DNA of 64,000 nucleotides from Phocaeicola dorei (GCF_013009555.1 NZ_CP046176.1:4247501-4311500), one strand, 5' to 3'; positions 33,268 to 44,645 are shown, counted from the stretch's first letter. The notes: generated by a model from the letters alone, not told the origin. Translations and numbers: made by a program.

Positions 33268-33316
33268 GAGGGTGCGCCAAAAAATGATTCAAGCTACCAT
33301 TTTTTGACACCCCCTC
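33268..33316. terminator. Imperfect inverted repeat between ABC-F and transporter genes
   Basis: GAGGGTGCGCCAAAAAATG (33268-33286) faces CATTTTTTGACACCCCCTC (33298-33316), with 15 of 19 positions paired. It lies downstream of the transporter gene on the minus strand and could end its transcript. From memory this GAGGGTG...CAAAAAATG palindrome type recurs in Bacteroides genomes. Confidence 0.55.
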
Positions 33317-33357
33317 CTACAAGTTATACTTTATTGTTTTTATACTTTTTGCCAATA

Positions 33358-35028
33358 TCAACTTGCCAATATTAATATCAATAATTGGGCAGTCAGAATA
33401 CGAAGGAACATGGATACCGGATACACAGTAGAATAACCTACCGCCGGAGCATTATTACCTGCTGTCTGATTAGAATACGCCAATGCGGGGGGATCTGTGT
33501 TACTACCTGCAATAAGCCCCATCAACATGAAATAATTCATCTTGTAATGCCAGCGTGCAACCGCTCCCATTATTAATAAAGGTATAACTGTAATGAGGAA
33601 ACCACAACCCACATACAACAGACCATCTCCATCGACAACCGTATTCACAAAATTCGCACCAGCCTTTATCCCCACACTGGCAAGGAACAAAGCAATACCA
33701 ATTTCACGCAACATCAAATTGGCACTCATAGTGGTATAAGTCACCAATTTCAATTTATATCCGAAACGACCTATCAAAATAGATACAATCAACGGACCAC
33801 CGGCCAAACCCAATTTTACCGGAGTAGGAATACCTGGAAATGCAATAGGCAGACTACCAAAGAAAATCCCCAAGAAGATACCCACAAAAATAGTCACGAT
33901 ATTAGGATGATCCAAACGTTTCAATGAGTTACCCATCAAATTGGCAACACGTTCCACCGCATCCTGAGGACCTACCACCATTACACGGTCACCTACCTGC
34001 AAGGTTAAGTTACGTGAAGCGAAGATATCCATACCTGAACGGTTGACACGAGTCACATTCACACCATACATACTACTGAAATGAAATTCCCCCAATTGCT
34101 TACCATTCATTTTAGGTTGTGTAATCAAAATACGGCGGGATACCATCGGAGTATCCTGCTTTTCCCAATCCACTTCAATTTTAGGACCGATAAAAGCAAT
34201 AATGGCTTCCGCATCATCCTCTGCACAAACCACAAACAACTGATCACCAAGATGGAAAACAGTATCACGATTAGGAATACTGACATGACCGTTCTGCAAA
34301 ATACGTGAACAAACAAAATCACGCCCCATGAAGTCTCTGACCTGAAGCAACGTTTTTCCTGCCAATGCCTCATTATGAACTTCCAGGTGCATCATACGAG
34401 GAGTCAGATGAGGATTTGCAGCTTCTTCTTTAGCGATATCCTCTTCCTCCTTTTTCAAATTAATCTGGCAAATGTAGCGGATAGCAATAATAGAACCAAT
34501 GATACCCAGCACTCCCAATGGATAAGCGCACGCATATCCCATCGCTATCTGCGGGCCATTGTAATTCAGCTGGCTCAACGCTTCGTTGGCAGCACCCAGT
34601 CCCGGCGTGTTCGTTACTGCACCACAAAGAATACCCACCATCATAGGCAGCTCTATCCGGCCGTTCAAGCCATAATACAAAGCCACAGCCACAGCAATAT
34701 TCAATGCGACAATCCCCATTGCTACTAGATTCATTGCAATCCCTCCTTTCTTGAAGGAAGAGAAAAAAGAAGGACCTACCTGAAGTCCGATACAGAACAC
34801 GAACAATATTAGTCCGAAATCCTGTAAAAATGTAAGTATCTGTGTATTCCCCGTTAAACCGAAATGTCCGCAGACAATACCGGTAAACAAAACAAAAGTA
34901 ACACCTAACGATACTCCGAAAAATTTAATTTTTCCCAGCAACACTCCTACTGCAATCACAAAAGAATAAAGCAGCACGATATGCGCTATTGAGTTTTCAT
35001 CAAATAATAGATTTTGTAACCAGTCCAT
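33358..35028 (-). CDS. AspT/YidE-type membrane transporter
   Basis: This 556-residue protein has two blocks of about five hydrophobic helices, with repeated motifs ([25 protein letters not shown] and [18 protein letters not shown], then [11 protein letters not shown] and [12 protein letters not shown]). Between them are two TrkA-C-like cytosolic domains ([19 protein letters not shown] and [14 protein letters not shown]). This is the layout of the aspartate:alanine exchanger/YidE-YbjL family. The substrate is unknown. It is monocistronic, with its own promoter and divergent from mutA. Confidence 0.85.
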   Translation of the reverse strand: MDWLQNLLFDENSIAHIVLLYSFVIAVGVLLGKIKFFGVSLGVTFVLFTGIVCGHFGLTGNTQILTFLQDFGLILFVFCIGLQVGPSFFSSFKKGGIAMNLVAMGIVALNIAVAVALYYGLNGRIELPMMVGILCGAVTNTPGLGAANEALSQLNYNGPQIAMGYACAYPLGVLGIIGSIIAIRYICQINLKKEEEDIAKEEAANPHLTPRMMHLEVHNEALAGKTLLQVRDFMGRDFVCSRILQNGHVSIPNRDTVFHLGDQLFVVCAEDDAEAIIAFIGPKIEVDWEKQDTPMVSRRILITQPKMNGKQLGEFHFSSMYGVNVTRVNRSGMDIFASRNLTLQVGDRVMVVGPQDAVERVANLMGNSLKRLDHPNIVTIFVGIFLGIFFGSLPIAFPGIPTPVKLGLAGGPLIVSILIGRFGYKLKLVTYTTMSANLMLREIGIALFLASVGIKAGANFVNTVVDGDGLLYVGCGFLITVIPLLIMGAVARWHYKMNYFMLMGLIAGSNTDPPALAYSNQTAGNNAPAVGYSTVYPVSMFLRILTAQLLILILAS

Positions 35029-35059
35029 GATATAATACTATGTTTTTATAAAATTGCCG

Positions 35060-35091
35060 CAAAATTAATGAATTCCCCTCACTCAACCCAA
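35060..35091 (-). promoter_or_regulatory. Transporter gene promoter (TTGG-N20-TAATTTTG)
   Basis: TAATTTTG on the minus strand (35067-35060) fits the -7 consensus, and TTGG lies 20 bases upstream as a near-match to TTTG. The predicted leader is about 25 bases. Confidence 0.6.
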
Positions 35092-35249
35092 CAATTTGAA
35101 AACTATTATTTCATGATTCTTATTTATTTTGCAATATCCACTTTGCAATAAGAACATCTTTTGCTTTCGTCAGTTAACAAAATGACAGAAACCTCTCTTT
35201 CTCCTTTATGAAAATAGCTAAAAAAAGGATTCTATTTAAAAGGTTTTAG

Positions 35250-35257
35250 TATATTTG
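35250..35257 (+). promoter_or_regulatory. mutA -7 element (TATATTTG)
   Basis: TATATTTG is a perfect -7 match, 57 bases before the mutA ATG. No clear TTTG is seen at the -33 position. Confidence 0.6.
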
Positions 35258-35314
35258 CCCATACTATTGAAAAAGTATGTGATATAATTCTTAAATATTA
35301 ATACCGAATAAACT

Positions 35315-37225
35315 ATGGCAGATAGTAAAGAGAAACTCTTTTCGGACTTCCCAGCCGTTTCTACGGAACAGTGGATGGAAAAGATTACAGCAGACTTGAA
35401 AGGCGCTGATTTTGAAAAGAAATTGGTTTGGAGAACCAACGAAGGTTTTAAAGTAAAACCATTTTATCGCCAGGAAGATCTGGAAGGTTTGAAAACAACC
35501 GAAGGACTACCCGGAGAATTCCCCTATGTAAGAGGCACGAAGAAAAACGACAATACTTGGTTCGTGCGTCAGGAAATCAAAGTAGAGTGTCCTAAAGAAG
35601 CCAATGCTAAAGCACTGGATATTTTGAACAAAGGTGTTGACTCATTGGGATTCTACGTAAAGAAGAAAGATCTCAGTCCTGAATATATCGAAACATTATT
35701 GAATGATATCTGTGCGGAATGCATTGAGTTAAACTTCTCCACTTGTCAAGGACATACGGTGGAATTAGCCAAATTGTTGGTTGCTTACTTCCAAAAGAAA
35801 GAATACGACCTGACCAAATTGCAAGGCTCCGTCAACTATGACCCTATGGGTAAAATGATGGTAAAAGGCAAAGACCTTAGCAATTTCATCACTACCGCCA
35901 AAGAATTGGTAGAAGTACTGGCTCCGCTACCTAAATTCCGTTGTATCTGTGTCAATGCGATAGAACTGAACAATGCCGGATCTTATATTTCACAAGAACT
36001 GGGATATGCATTGGCTTGGGGTAACGAATATCTGAGCAAACTGGTAGAAGCAGGAGTTCCTGCTGCACTGGTTGCCAAGAAAATAAAATTCAATTTCGGC
36101 ATCAGTTCCAACTATTTTCTGGAAATTGCCAAGTTCCGCGCAGCACGTATGTTATGGGCGGACATCGTAAAAGAATATCATCCTCAATGCAACTGCCAAC
36201 CCGAATGTCCGAACAAAGCGGAAGACGGCACTTGTTTCTGTGCCTGCAAAATGGTGGCACATGCTGAAACATCCACTTTCAACCTGACTTTGTTTGACGC
36301 ACATGTAAACCTGCTCCGCACTCAAACCGAAGCGATGAGTGCCGCCTTGGCAGGAGTCAACTCCATCACTGTAACCCCGTTTGACAAGACTTACGAAACT
36401 CCGGACGACTTCTCTGAACGTATCGCCCGTAACCAACAGTTATTGCTAAAAGAAGAATGTCATTTCAACAAAGTAGTTGACCCCGCCGCGGGTTCTTACT
36501 TTATTGAAAATTTAACAATTTCTATTGCCACACAGGCATGGGAGTTATTCTTGAAAGTGGAAGACGAAGGAGGAATGCTGGAAGCAGTCAAAGCAGGAAA
36601 AGTACAGGAAGCGATCAACGCAAGCAACAAGGCCCGCCACGACTCCGTTTCAAAACGCAAAGAAATTTTACTGGGTACCAACCAATATCCTAACTTCAAT
36701 GAAAAAGCAGGCGAAAAGGCTCCTGTAGAAGCCAAATGTTGTTGTGGAGGCAATCATGACAACTGTGAAAAACCGTTTGCCACATTAAACTTCGACCGTG
36801 CTGCCAGCCAGTTTGAAGCACTTCGTTTGCAGACAGAGAAATCCGGCAAACGCCCGAAAGCATTTATGCTAACTATCGGTAATCTGGCCATGCGCCAAGC
36901 ACGTGCCCAATTCTCATGCAACTTCTTGGCTTGTGCCGGTTACGAAGTAATCGACAATTTGGGCTTCCCCACAGTAGAGGCCGGTGTCGAAGCAGCTATG
37001 AAAGCCGGTGCAGACATCGTAGTTATCTGTTCCAGCGATGATGAATACGCAGAATATGCTATTCCTGCATTCAAGGCATTAGATGGAAGAGCCATCTTCA
37101 TTGTTGCAGGTGCTCCTGCTTGTATGGAAGAGCTGAAAGCCGCAGGCATCGAAAACTTTATCCATGTACGTGTTAACGTATTGGACACATTGAAAGAATA
37201 CAACGCTAAGTTAGGAATTAAGTAA
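35315..37225 (+). CDS. mutA: Methylmalonyl-CoA mutase small subunit
   Basis: This 636-residue protein is the non-catalytic partner of MutB in the conversion between succinyl-CoA and methylmalonyl-CoA, a step of propionate formation. It has the TIM-barrel half ([55 protein letters not shown]) and a cobalamin-domain-like end without the DxHxxG motif. Two cysteine clusters are unusual: Cys292, 294, 298, 306, 308 and 310 in a short insert after the barrel helix, and Cys475-477 plus Cys484 in the linker. As far as I recall, related inserts occur in other Bacteroides MutA proteins. mutB follows after 9 bases. Confidence 0.92.
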   Translation: MADSKEKLFSDFPAVSTEQWMEKITADLKGADFEKKLVWRTNEGFKVKPFYRQEDLEGLKTTEGLPGEFPYVRGTKKNDNTWFVRQEIKVECPKEANAKALDILNKGVDSLGFYVKKKDLSPEYIETLLNDICAECIELNFSTCQGHTVELAKLLVAYFQKKEYDLTKLQGSVNYDPMGKMMVKGKDLSNFITTAKELVEVLAPLPKFRCICVNAIELNNAGSYISQELGYALAWGNEYLSKLVEAGVPAALVAKKIKFNFGISSNYFLEIAKFRAARMLWADIVKEYHPQCNCQPECPNKAEDGTCFCACKMVAHAETSTFNLTLFDAHVNLLRTQTEAMSAALAGVNSITVTPFDKTYETPDDFSERIARNQQLLLKEECHFNKVVDPAAGSYFIENLTISIATQAWELFLKVEDEGGMLEAVKAGKVQEAINASNKARHDSVSKRKEILLGTNQYPNFNEKAGEKAPVEAKCCCGGNHDNCEKPFATLNFDRAASQFEALRLQTEKSGKRPKAFMLTIGNLAMRQARAQFSCNFLACAGYEVIDNLGFPTVEAGVEAAMKAGADIVVICSSDDEYAEYAIPAFKALDGRAIFIVAGAPACMEELKAAGIENFIHVRVNVLDTLKEYNAKLGIK

Positions 37226-37234
37226 GGAAGAACA

Positions 37235-39385
37235 ATGAAACCGAATTTTAAAAATATAGATATATATGCCGGATTCCAACCTCAGAATGGTATGGAGTGG
37301 CAAAAAGAAAACGGCATCACCGCCGACTGGAAAACGCCGGAACACATTAATGTGAAGCCTGTTTACACTAAAGAAGATTTGGAAGGCATGGAGCACTTGA
37401 ACTATGTAGCAGGTATTCCTCCTTATCTTCGCGGCCCGTACTCCATGATGTACACTTTCCGTCCTTGGACTATCCGCCAGTACGCAGGTTTCTCCACTGC
37501 CGAAGAAAGCAACGCATTCTATCGCCGTAATTTGGCATCAGGTCAGAAAGGCTTGTCTGTCGCATTCGACCTTCCGACACACCGCGGCTATGACCCCGAC
37601 CATGAACGTGTAGTAGGTGACGTAGGTAAGGCAGGTGTGTCTATTTGCTCATTGGAAAATATGAAAGTTTTGTTCGATGGTATTCCTTTGAATAAGATGT
37701 CTGTTTCCATGACCATGAACGGTGCCGTACTTCCCATCATGGCATTCTACATCAATGCAGGTTTGGAACAGGGAGCTAAATTGGAAGAAATGGCCGGAAC
37801 CATCCAGAATGATATCTTAAAAGAGTTTATGGTGCGTAACACATATATTTATCCACCTGCCTTTTCCATGAAGATCATCTCTGACATATTTGAATATACC
37901 TCACAAAAAATGCCTAAGTTCAATTCTATCTCCATCTCGGGCTACCACATGCAGGAAGCAGGTGCCACAGCAGATATTGAATTGGCTTATACACTGGCTG
38001 ACGGTTTGGAATATCTTCGGGCCGGAGTCGCTGCAGGTATAGACATCGACGCATTCGCTCCACGTCTGTCATTCTTCTGGGCTATCGGCATGAATCATTT
38101 TATGGAAATTGCCAAAATGCGCGCAGCACGTATGTTGTGGGCCAAAATTGTCAAACAGTTCAACCCGAAGAATCCGAAATCACTGGCATTGCGTACCCAT
38201 TCCCAGACTTCGGGCTGGTCATTGACAGAGCAAGATCCATTCAACAATGTAGGTCGTACTTGTATTGAAGCTATGGCAGCAGCATTGGGACACACCCAGT
38301 CACTGCACACCAACGCGTTGGATGAAGCAATTGCATTGCCCACCGACTTCTCTGCACGTATCGCACGTAATACTCAGATTTATATTCAGGAAGAAACATA
38401 TGTTTGCAAGAACGTTGACCCATGGGGTGGTTCTTACTATGTAGAATCTTTAACTAACGAATTGGCTCACAAGGCTTGGGAACATATTCAGGAAATTGAA
38501 AGCTTGGGCGGTATGGCGAAAGCTATCGAAACCGGAGTACCCAAAATGCGTATTGAAGAAGCTGCGGCACGTACTCAGGCCCGTATCGACTCCGGTGCCC
38601 AGACAATTGTCGGCACCAACAGATATCGTTTGGAAAAAGAGGATCCTATCGATATCCTTGAAGTAGACAATACAGCTGTGCGTTTGGAACAAATTGAAAA
38701 TCTGAAGCGTTTGAAAGAAGGCCGCAATCAAGCAGAAGTAGACAAAGCTTTGGCAGCCATCACCGAATGTGTAAAGACAGGTAAAGGCAATTTGCTGGAA
38801 CTGGCTGTAGAGGCGGCTCATGTCCGTGCTACCTTGGGCGAGATTTCGGATGCTTGTGAAACAATTGTAGGACGTTATAAAGCAGTAATCAGAACTATAT
38901 CAGGCGTGTACTCATCAGAAAGTAAAAAGGATACAGACTTCGCAAAAGCTTGCGAACTGACCGAAGAATTTGCAAAGAAGGAAGGCCGCCGTCCGCGTAT
39001 CATGATTGCCAAGATGGGACAGGACGGACACGACCGTGGTGCAAAAGTAGTTGCAACAGGTTATGCCGACTGTGGTTTCGACGTAGATATGGGACCGTTG
39101 TTCCAAACTCCTGCCGAAGCTGCTCGTGACGCAGTGGAAAACGACGTTCATGTAGTAGGTGTTTCTTCATTGGCTGCCGGACATAAGACACTGATCCCGC
39201 AGATTATTGAAGAATTAAAGAAATTAGGTCGTGAAGATATTTTAGTTATCGCTGGTGGTGTTATCCCCGCTCAAGACTATGACTTCTTATACAAGGCAGG
39301 TGTTGTAGCAATCTTCGGCCCCGGAACTTCTGTTGCCAAAGCAGCTGTTCAGATTATGAACATTTTACTGGACGAAGAGGAATAA
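37235..39385 (+). CDS. mutB: Methylmalonyl-CoA mutase large (catalytic) subunit
   Basis: This 716-residue protein carries the substrate-binding TIM barrel ([53 protein letters not shown]) and a C-terminal B12 domain with DGHDRG at 597-602. His599 is the predicted lower axial cobalt ligand. Length is normal for the family. AAGGAAG precedes the ATG. No epimerase or MeaB gene is in the window. Confidence 0.95.
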   Translation: MKPNFKNIDIYAGFQPQNGMEWQKENGITADWKTPEHINVKPVYTKEDLEGMEHLNYVAGIPPYLRGPYSMMYTFRPWTIRQYAGFSTAEESNAFYRRNLASGQKGLSVAFDLPTHRGYDPDHERVVGDVGKAGVSICSLENMKVLFDGIPLNKMSVSMTMNGAVLPIMAFYINAGLEQGAKLEEMAGTIQNDILKEFMVRNTYIYPPAFSMKIISDIFEYTSQKMPKFNSISISGYHMQEAGATADIELAYTLADGLEYLRAGVAAGIDIDAFAPRLSFFWAIGMNHFMEIAKMRAARMLWAKIVKQFNPKNPKSLALRTHSQTSGWSLTEQDPFNNVGRTCIEAMAAALGHTQSLHTNALDEAIALPTDFSARIARNTQIYIQEETYVCKNVDPWGGSYYVESLTNELAHKAWEHIQEIESLGGMAKAIETGVPKMRIEEAAARTQARIDSGAQTIVGTNRYRLEKEDPIDILEVDNTAVRLEQIENLKRLKEGRNQAEVDKALAAITECVKTGKGNLLELAVEAAHVRATLGEISDACETIVGRYKAVIRTISGVYSSESKKDTDFAKACELTEEFAKKEGRRPRIMIAKMGQDGHDRGAKVVATGYADCGFDVDMGPLFQTPAEAARDAVENDVHVVGVSSLAAGHKTLIPQIIEELKKLGREDILVIAGGVIPAQDYDFLYKAGVVAIFGPGTSVAKAAVQIMNILLDEEE

Positions 39386-39709
39386 ACTTTTTCACCTAAA
39401 TAGTTTATCATTTTAAACAATAGTAAAGAATCTGTTTACACTTATTTTGTGTTTACAGGTTCTTTACTTCATTCAAAACAATGGATTATAGCAATTAGAA
39501 CAAGTATAAATTAAATCCATTTCTTCTAAATTACTAAAAAAACATCAACAAAATTGATATTAGACAATACAAGTAACACAAAAAGAAAACCAGAAAAGCT
39601 ATCGGCCTTGTAAAACAAAGGTTATGTTAAGCAAAAAGGTGGTACAAAACTTTCAAGAAAAAGTCTGCCCACCTCCTTTAAGAGAAAATTTATGTGTTAG
39701 AGAGAATTA
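39386..39709. other. Gene-free gap between convergent mutB and SusD genes
   Basis: The gap contains the long hairpin at 39422-39468 and, near 39631-39684, a weaker pairing (AAAGGTGG against CCACC). The latter could end the minus-strand SusC/SusD transcript. No coding region is seen. Confidence 0.5.
39422..39470. terminator. Long hairpin after mutB
   Basis: AGTAAAGAATCTGTTTACAC (39422-39441) pairs with GTGTTTACAGGTTCTTTACT (39449-39468) over 20 positions with about two mismatches, around a 7-base loop. The T-run is poor, so it may act as an RNA-stabilising end rather than a classic terminator. Confidence 0.65.
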
Positions 39710-41200
39710 TTAATAGTTCTTCGTACAAAGTGAATTAAAGTCTGTTTCAATTTTAGGTATCTCCCACACCCAACCTTGTGCATCTTTATCCTTTTCAAGG
39801 AAAGTACAGAAAGCTATATCAAAATTTGATCCACGTTTAATAGACAAATGCAAACGTTTCAAATCATAAAAACGAAAACCTTCACCCCATAATTCCACCC
39901 GGCGACTATTCATAATTTCCTCTGCCAAAGCATCACCAGTATTACCTTTCGAGACATAAGAGGGATCGCGGGTTATCTGGAATTTAGTAAACACAGTCTG
40001 CGCCTCACTATCTTTTCCTGCACGAGCTAAAGCTTCAGCCTGGGTGAGATACATTTCTGCCAAACGCATAAATGCGACATCACCTACAGCATCGGCTGTA
40101 GAACGGGCAGTAAACTTACGGTTTTGATAAGCATTCTTTGCATAACTTGATGACGGAACAGATGCTTCCCCAGTCGGATCCCACCACGCACGCCGTAAGT
40201 CTGTTTCAGACATCGTTTCATAAGCATCCACATTTATGCACTTCACTCCCTGACGAATGGCACTGGAGTTAAAGTTCCATGACATATATGCATAATAAGA
40301 ATAAAAATAAACAGTCTTATCATCGGGAGTCATTGCAGCATACATCGCTTCTTTAGTGTCCGTCGTAATATTGGCAAACCCACAATTCAACTGACTGCCA
40401 GTCATCAACTGGTGACCACCTGCTTCAGCTAAAGAAATAGACTTCCCTGCATAAACCGCCGCATTATTATAATCTTGCATGGTCAATGCTACACGTGCCT
40501 TCAATCCCCATGCCACCATCTCGCTATAATGATTGACATCATTTACTTTTATTCCACTCAAAAGTATACAAGCCTCATCCAAATCATTATTGATTTTAGC
40601 ATAAACATCTTCTACGGAATTACGTGCCTGCTCTTCGGCCACAGCTTTTTCACGATAAGGAATTCCATCCTGTGTATTATCCTTGCCGGCTTCATAACGT
40701 TTTGCATAAAGCTGGACCAAATTAAAATGAGCCCAAGCACGGATACATAAGGCTTCTCCCTTTATCTGGTCAAACAATTCCTGGCTAGTTATTTCAACTT
40801 CCTCCAAACCCGCCAAAATTTTATTGGCATTCAGAATCCATTGATAATAAATCTGCCAGAACTTATAATTATAACCATTCGTTTCATTCATATTGCATTG
40901 CCATCCTAAATAGGCCGCCTTCATCCATGTATTTGTCTGCCAATTCATATCATCAGCCTCTGCATCACGTGACATCATAAAACCGGGTTCACCGCCCAAA
41001 CACTGATATCCACTTTCCTGAGAAACCATCTCTTTATGAATTCCATTCAATGCTATATAAAGATTGTCCAACGAGGTGTTTATTGTCGTCTCTGAAACAG
41101 AGGTAGAGGGAATAGTATCCAGATAATCACCGGCACAACCAGATAAGAACATTACTCCAACTGTCGCTAATCCTAATGTTATATTTTTAATTGATCTCAT
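39710..41200 (-). CDS. SusD-like lipoprotein of the phase-variable pair
   Basis: This 496-residue protein has lipobox FLSGC and SusD/RagB features: KGEALCIRAWAHFNLVQLYAKRY, VAFMRLAEMYLTQAEALARAG, then EIMNSRRVELWGEGFRFYDLKRL. It follows its SusC by 14 bases. No enzymes or regulators adjoin, so the ligand is unknown. Its expression should depend on the invertible element upstream of the SusC gene. Confidence 0.9.
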   Translation of the reverse strand: MRSIKNITLGLATVGVMFLSGCAGDYLDTIPSTSVSETTINTSLDNLYIALNGIHKEMVSQESGYQCLGGEPGFMMSRDAEADDMNWQTNTWMKAAYLGWQCNMNETNGYNYKFWQIYYQWILNANKILAGLEEVEITSQELFDQIKGEALCIRAWAHFNLVQLYAKRYEAGKDNTQDGIPYREKAVAEEQARNSVEDVYAKINNDLDEACILLSGIKVNDVNHYSEMVAWGLKARVALTMQDYNNAAVYAGKSISLAEAGGHQLMTGSQLNCGFANITTDTKEAMYAAMTPDDKTVYFYSYYAYMSWNFNSSAIRQGVKCINVDAYETMSETDLRRAWWDPTGEASVPSSSYAKNAYQNRKFTARSTADAVGDVAFMRLAEMYLTQAEALARAGKDSEAQTVFTKFQITRDPSYVSKGNTGDALAEEIMNSRRVELWGEGFRFYDLKRLHLSIKRGSNFDIAFCTFLEKDKDAQGWVWEIPKIETDFNSLCTKNY

Positions 41201-41214
41201 AATTCTTTTATTTT

Positions 41215-44200
41215 TTAGAATGAAACATTAAGCCCTAACGTGATATTACGGGACGGCATATATTCATTATAAGTTACACCGGAATAATTAGCCATCGGAT
41301 TCAATCCCTGACGGGCTTTCAACATGAACAGGTTTTCCGCAGTCAGATTCAAACGGGCGCTCTTAAGCATCACTTTGCTCAACCAAGCTTTTGGGAACTG
41401 ATAGCCAATAGTGACAGATCTTAAATTAAGATAATCCGAACTGGTAAGCCAACGAGTTGAATAAGACTGACCAATATTCGTGGTATGAGCTGCACTATTG
41501 TCTATGCGGGGAACCTCAGTAATATCCCCTGCCTGTTTCCATGCTTTTAACAAATCCGGACTTTGTGCATAACCAAATTCAGTCATACTCATCATGGTAG
41601 CATAATTAGTATCCAAAACCTGACCGCCCAACTGGTAAGAGAATACAGCAGCCAAATCAAAGTTCTTATAACTTACTCTGACATTAAACCCACCAAACAC
41701 ATCAGGAATAGAAGAACCACTGAAGTCGTATTTAGCATAAGTATACGAATTGGTCAATTCCTTACCATCAATAGTCACTACTGTTTTTTTATACTCATCA
41801 AACTGGCTCTGTGTAATGTTTCCATCCCCTGTTCCAATATTCCCTTGATTATATTTACTTACATCAGCCACATATAAACCATCACCGGTCTGAGGGTCTA
41901 CCCCATGCCATTGACGAAGCCAGAATTCATAAATGGACTTTCCTTCCAACCACTTTTTAGAACCACTGATATATCCATTTTCTTTCATTGTAGCCGGCAG
42001 GTTCTTTATCTTATTCTTCACAAAAGTAGCATTGGCCCCAACAGATACACTCCAGTCTTTATTTTTAAATGCATTATAATCCAACTCTATTTCCACTCCT
42101 GAATTAGTGACCTTACCAATATTCTGTATAATGGATGTTACTCCGACAGAAGCGGGCTGAGAAACATCAAACAACAAATCCTTGGAATCTTTCTTAAAAT
42201 ATTCAATAGTACCCGTCAAACAGTCAAACAAACCAAATTCAAGAGCAATATCCGTAGATATTTGTGTTTCCCATTTCAATGAGGGATTGGCTATCACCGT
42301 GAAGTAGGCTCCAGCTTCTGAACCATTTTTATATCCCAAACCATATAAGGTCTGATAAGGATAATAATCAGGATCACCATCACTATCCAATATATTATCA
42401 TTACCTGTTTCACCGTAAGAAGCACGTAATTTCAAGTTATTCACCCATTTCACATCCTTCATAAATGCCTCTTCACTAATTCTCCAGCCTGCTCCGAACG
42501 ACCAGAAATCCCCCCAACGGTTCTCTTTTGCAAAACGCGAGGAACCATCATGGCGATAAGAAAGTGAAGCGTAGTATTTATGAGCATAATCATAATTGAT
42601 ACGGCCAAAGTAACCTTCCTTTTTATAGGTATTTGTATAGGAGCTAAGTGAACTGATATTTACGAAATTACCAAATTCATACATACCCGAAACTGTTTCC
42701 TGAGTCTTCATACCATATAAATACTCATACTTATAAGAATAGTTTTCATGTCCTAAAAGAACGTCAAAGTTATGATTTCCGATAGACTTGTTATAAGTTA
42801 TCAATTGATTAAAGGTCTGAGTCAGCGTCCGGGTAGACATCTGGTTCAAACGGCCCGGTCCTGCAGTACCATCGCCCACATAAGGATTTTCATAGACTTT
42901 ACGACGATAATCAATATTATTGATAGAGTAATTGGCTGTAAGGTTCAACCCTTCAACCGGAGTCAAAGTGAGATAAGTATGTCCAGTCTGATTAACACGC
43001 ACTAGTTCACGTTGATTGAACTCTGTTTCAGCTATCGCATCACGTCCATTATTCGACAAGCGAGTTCCTTCATAATCATAAATATATTCACCCGGATCAG
43101 TAGTTGCCTTACCATTAGCATCCAAATAAGCACCGGTTTCCAAATCATGTTTATGAACGGGATATATAGGAGCCATGGTACGAATAAAACGTGTAAGGTT
43201 ACTATATGAACTCGAATTTCCCGAATCTGAAGTTGAATAATTGGATACCGTACGAGTTACTCCCAAATTCAAACCAGTCTTGAACCATTTAGTAGGGTAC
43301 ACATTATAATTCAAACGACCAGAATAACGTTCAAAGTCAGTCTTAATCATATAACCATCGTCATTTAAATAACCAACAGAAGCATAAGTATCACTTTTTT
43401 CTGTTTTTGTATTATAACTCAAATTATATTCCTGACGATAGCCGGTCTTGAAAGCTGCATCTTCCCAATCCAAATCATCTCCCCACTTCAATGCATCGGC
43501 TGAAGAATTCAGCTTTCCATCAGTTCCGACAATGGCATCATCTGCGACACCAACAAAAGGATTATATTTCAACGTACTTCCAATTTTAGATGTTGCCAAT
43601 GAGGCCGCCGTTGCGACATCTTTACCAGATGTAATATAGGAATTCTTCAACATCTCCCATTGTAAAGGATAGTAATCATAAATTCCCACCTTTTTATAAT
43701 CTTTATAAGCCCTGTTTGACCATCCTTGGTTAATAGTCAAGTTTACTCCTGTTCCACCTGACTCTTTACCTTTTTTAGTAGTAATCAAGATAACACCATT
43801 ACCCGCACTTGAACCATACAAAGAAGTAGATGCCGCATCTTTCAATATAGTCATAGACTCAATATCTGCAGGATTAATATCACCTATGCTACCATTATAT
43901 ATAGTTCCGTCCACTACATATAAAGGAGCATTGGATGCATTGACTGAGCCAAACCCACGAATACGGATAGAAGAAGATTCACCAGGTTGTCCGGTGGCAG
44001 CAGTCACCTGAACTCCGGAAGCATTCCCTTCCAATGCAGCTGTAACATTAGTGATAGCACGTTTCTCTATGGATTTGGCCCCTACTGTGGAAGCAGCTCC
44101 GGTAAAAGATGATTTTTTCTGTGTACCATAAGCTACTACAACGACCTCATCAATCAATTCTGTATCACTTTGCATCACTACTCTTTGCTCACCACCCTTT

Positions 44201-44487
44201 ATAGCCAATTCTTGTGTTTTCATACCGACAAACGATATTACCAAAGATTTTGCATTGACCGGAACATTGTTTATACTATACCGGCCATTCATATCGGTAA
44301 TAGTTCCAAGGGTAGTACCTTTCACAAGAACCGAAGCTCCGACAATCGGCTCATTGTCTTCTGCCGAAACTACAACTCCAGTAATTCGGGATACCTGAGC
44401 CATTGCCATACCTGTCCATAGGAATAGACAAGTCAACGTAAACAAAACTCTCTTTTTCATAAAAAAACTTTTTAATTTAACGTTCAT
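41215..44487 (-). CDS. SusC-like TonB-dependent transporter under a putative invertible promoter
   Basis: This 1090-residue protein has a signal peptide (VLFTLTCLFLWTGMAMAQ) and a regulatory-like domain (TGVVVSAEDNEPIVGASVLVKG). The TonB box region DEVVVVAYGTQKKSSFTGA, plug (IESMTILKDAASTSLYGSS) and barrel follow, ending in LGLNVSF. It has no STN domain. The start could also be ATG 44460, which leaves the signal peptide intact; 44487 adds MNVKLKSFF. The first arm of the inverted repeat lies only six bases upstream of ATG 44487. Confidence 0.92.
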   Translation of the reverse strand: MNVKLKSFFMKKRVLFTLTCLFLWTGMAMAQVSRITGVVVSAEDNEPIVGASVLVKGTTLGTITDMNGRYSINNVPVNAKSLVISFVGMKTQELAIKGGEQRVVMQSDTELIDEVVVVAYGTQKKSSFTGAASTVGAKSIEKRAITNVTAALEGNASGVQVTAATGQPGESSSIRIRGFGSVNASNAPLYVVDGTIYNGSIGDINPADIESMTILKDAASTSLYGSSAGNGVILITTKKGKESGGTGVNLTINQGWSNRAYKDYKKVGIYDYYPLQWEMLKNSYITSGKDVATAASLATSKIGSTLKYNPFVGVADDAIVGTDGKLNSSADALKWGDDLDWEDAAFKTGYRQEYNLSYNTKTEKSDTYASVGYLNDDGYMIKTDFERYSGRLNYNVYPTKWFKTGLNLGVTRTVSNYSTSDSGNSSSYSNLTRFIRTMAPIYPVHKHDLETGAYLDANGKATTDPGEYIYDYEGTRLSNNGRDAIAETEFNQRELVRVNQTGHTYLTLTPVEGLNLTANYSINNIDYRRKVYENPYVGDGTAGPGRLNQMSTRTLTQTFNQLITYNKSIGNHNFDVLLGHENYSYKYEYLYGMKTQETVSGMYEFGNFVNISSLSSYTNTYKKEGYFGRINYDYAHKYYASLSYRHDGSSRFAKENRWGDFWSFGAGWRISEEAFMKDVKWVNNLKLRASYGETGNDNILDSDGDPDYYPYQTLYGLGYKNGSEAGAYFTVIANPSLKWETQISTDIALEFGLFDCLTGTIEYFKKDSKDLLFDVSQPASVGVTSIIQNIGKVTNSGVEIELDYNAFKNKDWSVSVGANATFVKNKIKNLPATMKENGYISGSKKWLEGKSIYEFWLRQWHGVDPQTGDGLYVADVSKYNQGNIGTGDGNITQSQFDEYKKTVVTIDGKELTNSYTYAKYDFSGSSIPDVFGGFNVRVSYKNFDLAAVFSYQLGGQVLDTNYATMMSMTEFGYAQSPDLLKAWKQAGDITEVPRIDNSAAHTTNIGQSYSTRWLTSSDYLNLRSVTIGYQFPKAWLSKVMLKSARLNLTAENLFMLKARQGLNPMANYSGVTYNEYMPSRNITLGLNVSF

Positions 44488-44492
44488 AAATG

Positions 44493-44511
44493 CTAAGTTC
44501 TCTTAGAACTT
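44493..44511 (+). repeat. Inverted repeat arm 1 of a putative invertible promoter
   Basis: These 19 bases are the exact reverse complement of 44663-44681. The arm contains AGTTC-TCTTA-GAACT, which matches the AGTTC-N5-GAACT motif that I recall for invertible SusC/SusD promoters in B. fragilis. The arm is itself palindromic (44493-44513, 9-base arms around CTT), as expected of a site for a site-specific recombinase. Confidence 0.8.
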
Positions 44512-44637
44512 AGATAAAAACGTTCAAAAAGAGTTGTTTTGCTGAGTTTGGCAAGCAAAAAGTAAATCCTGTTAGAATAAAATTATTTATTATCCAACAT
44601 TTTAGCTGCGATATCCTTGGTATTTAATATATTTTCA

Positions 44638-44645
44638 TATCTTTG
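44638..44645 (+). promoter_or_regulatory. Promoter inside the invertible segment (TATCTTTG), facing away from susC
   Basis: TATCTTTG fits the -7 consensus, with CTTGG at 44616-44620 as a possible -33 element. It points rightward, while the SusC gene is read leftward, so it is in the OFF orientation. Inverting the segment between the arms would place it at about 44536-44529 on the minus strand, with a start near 44522, correctly set to transcribe susC. Confidence 0.7.
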
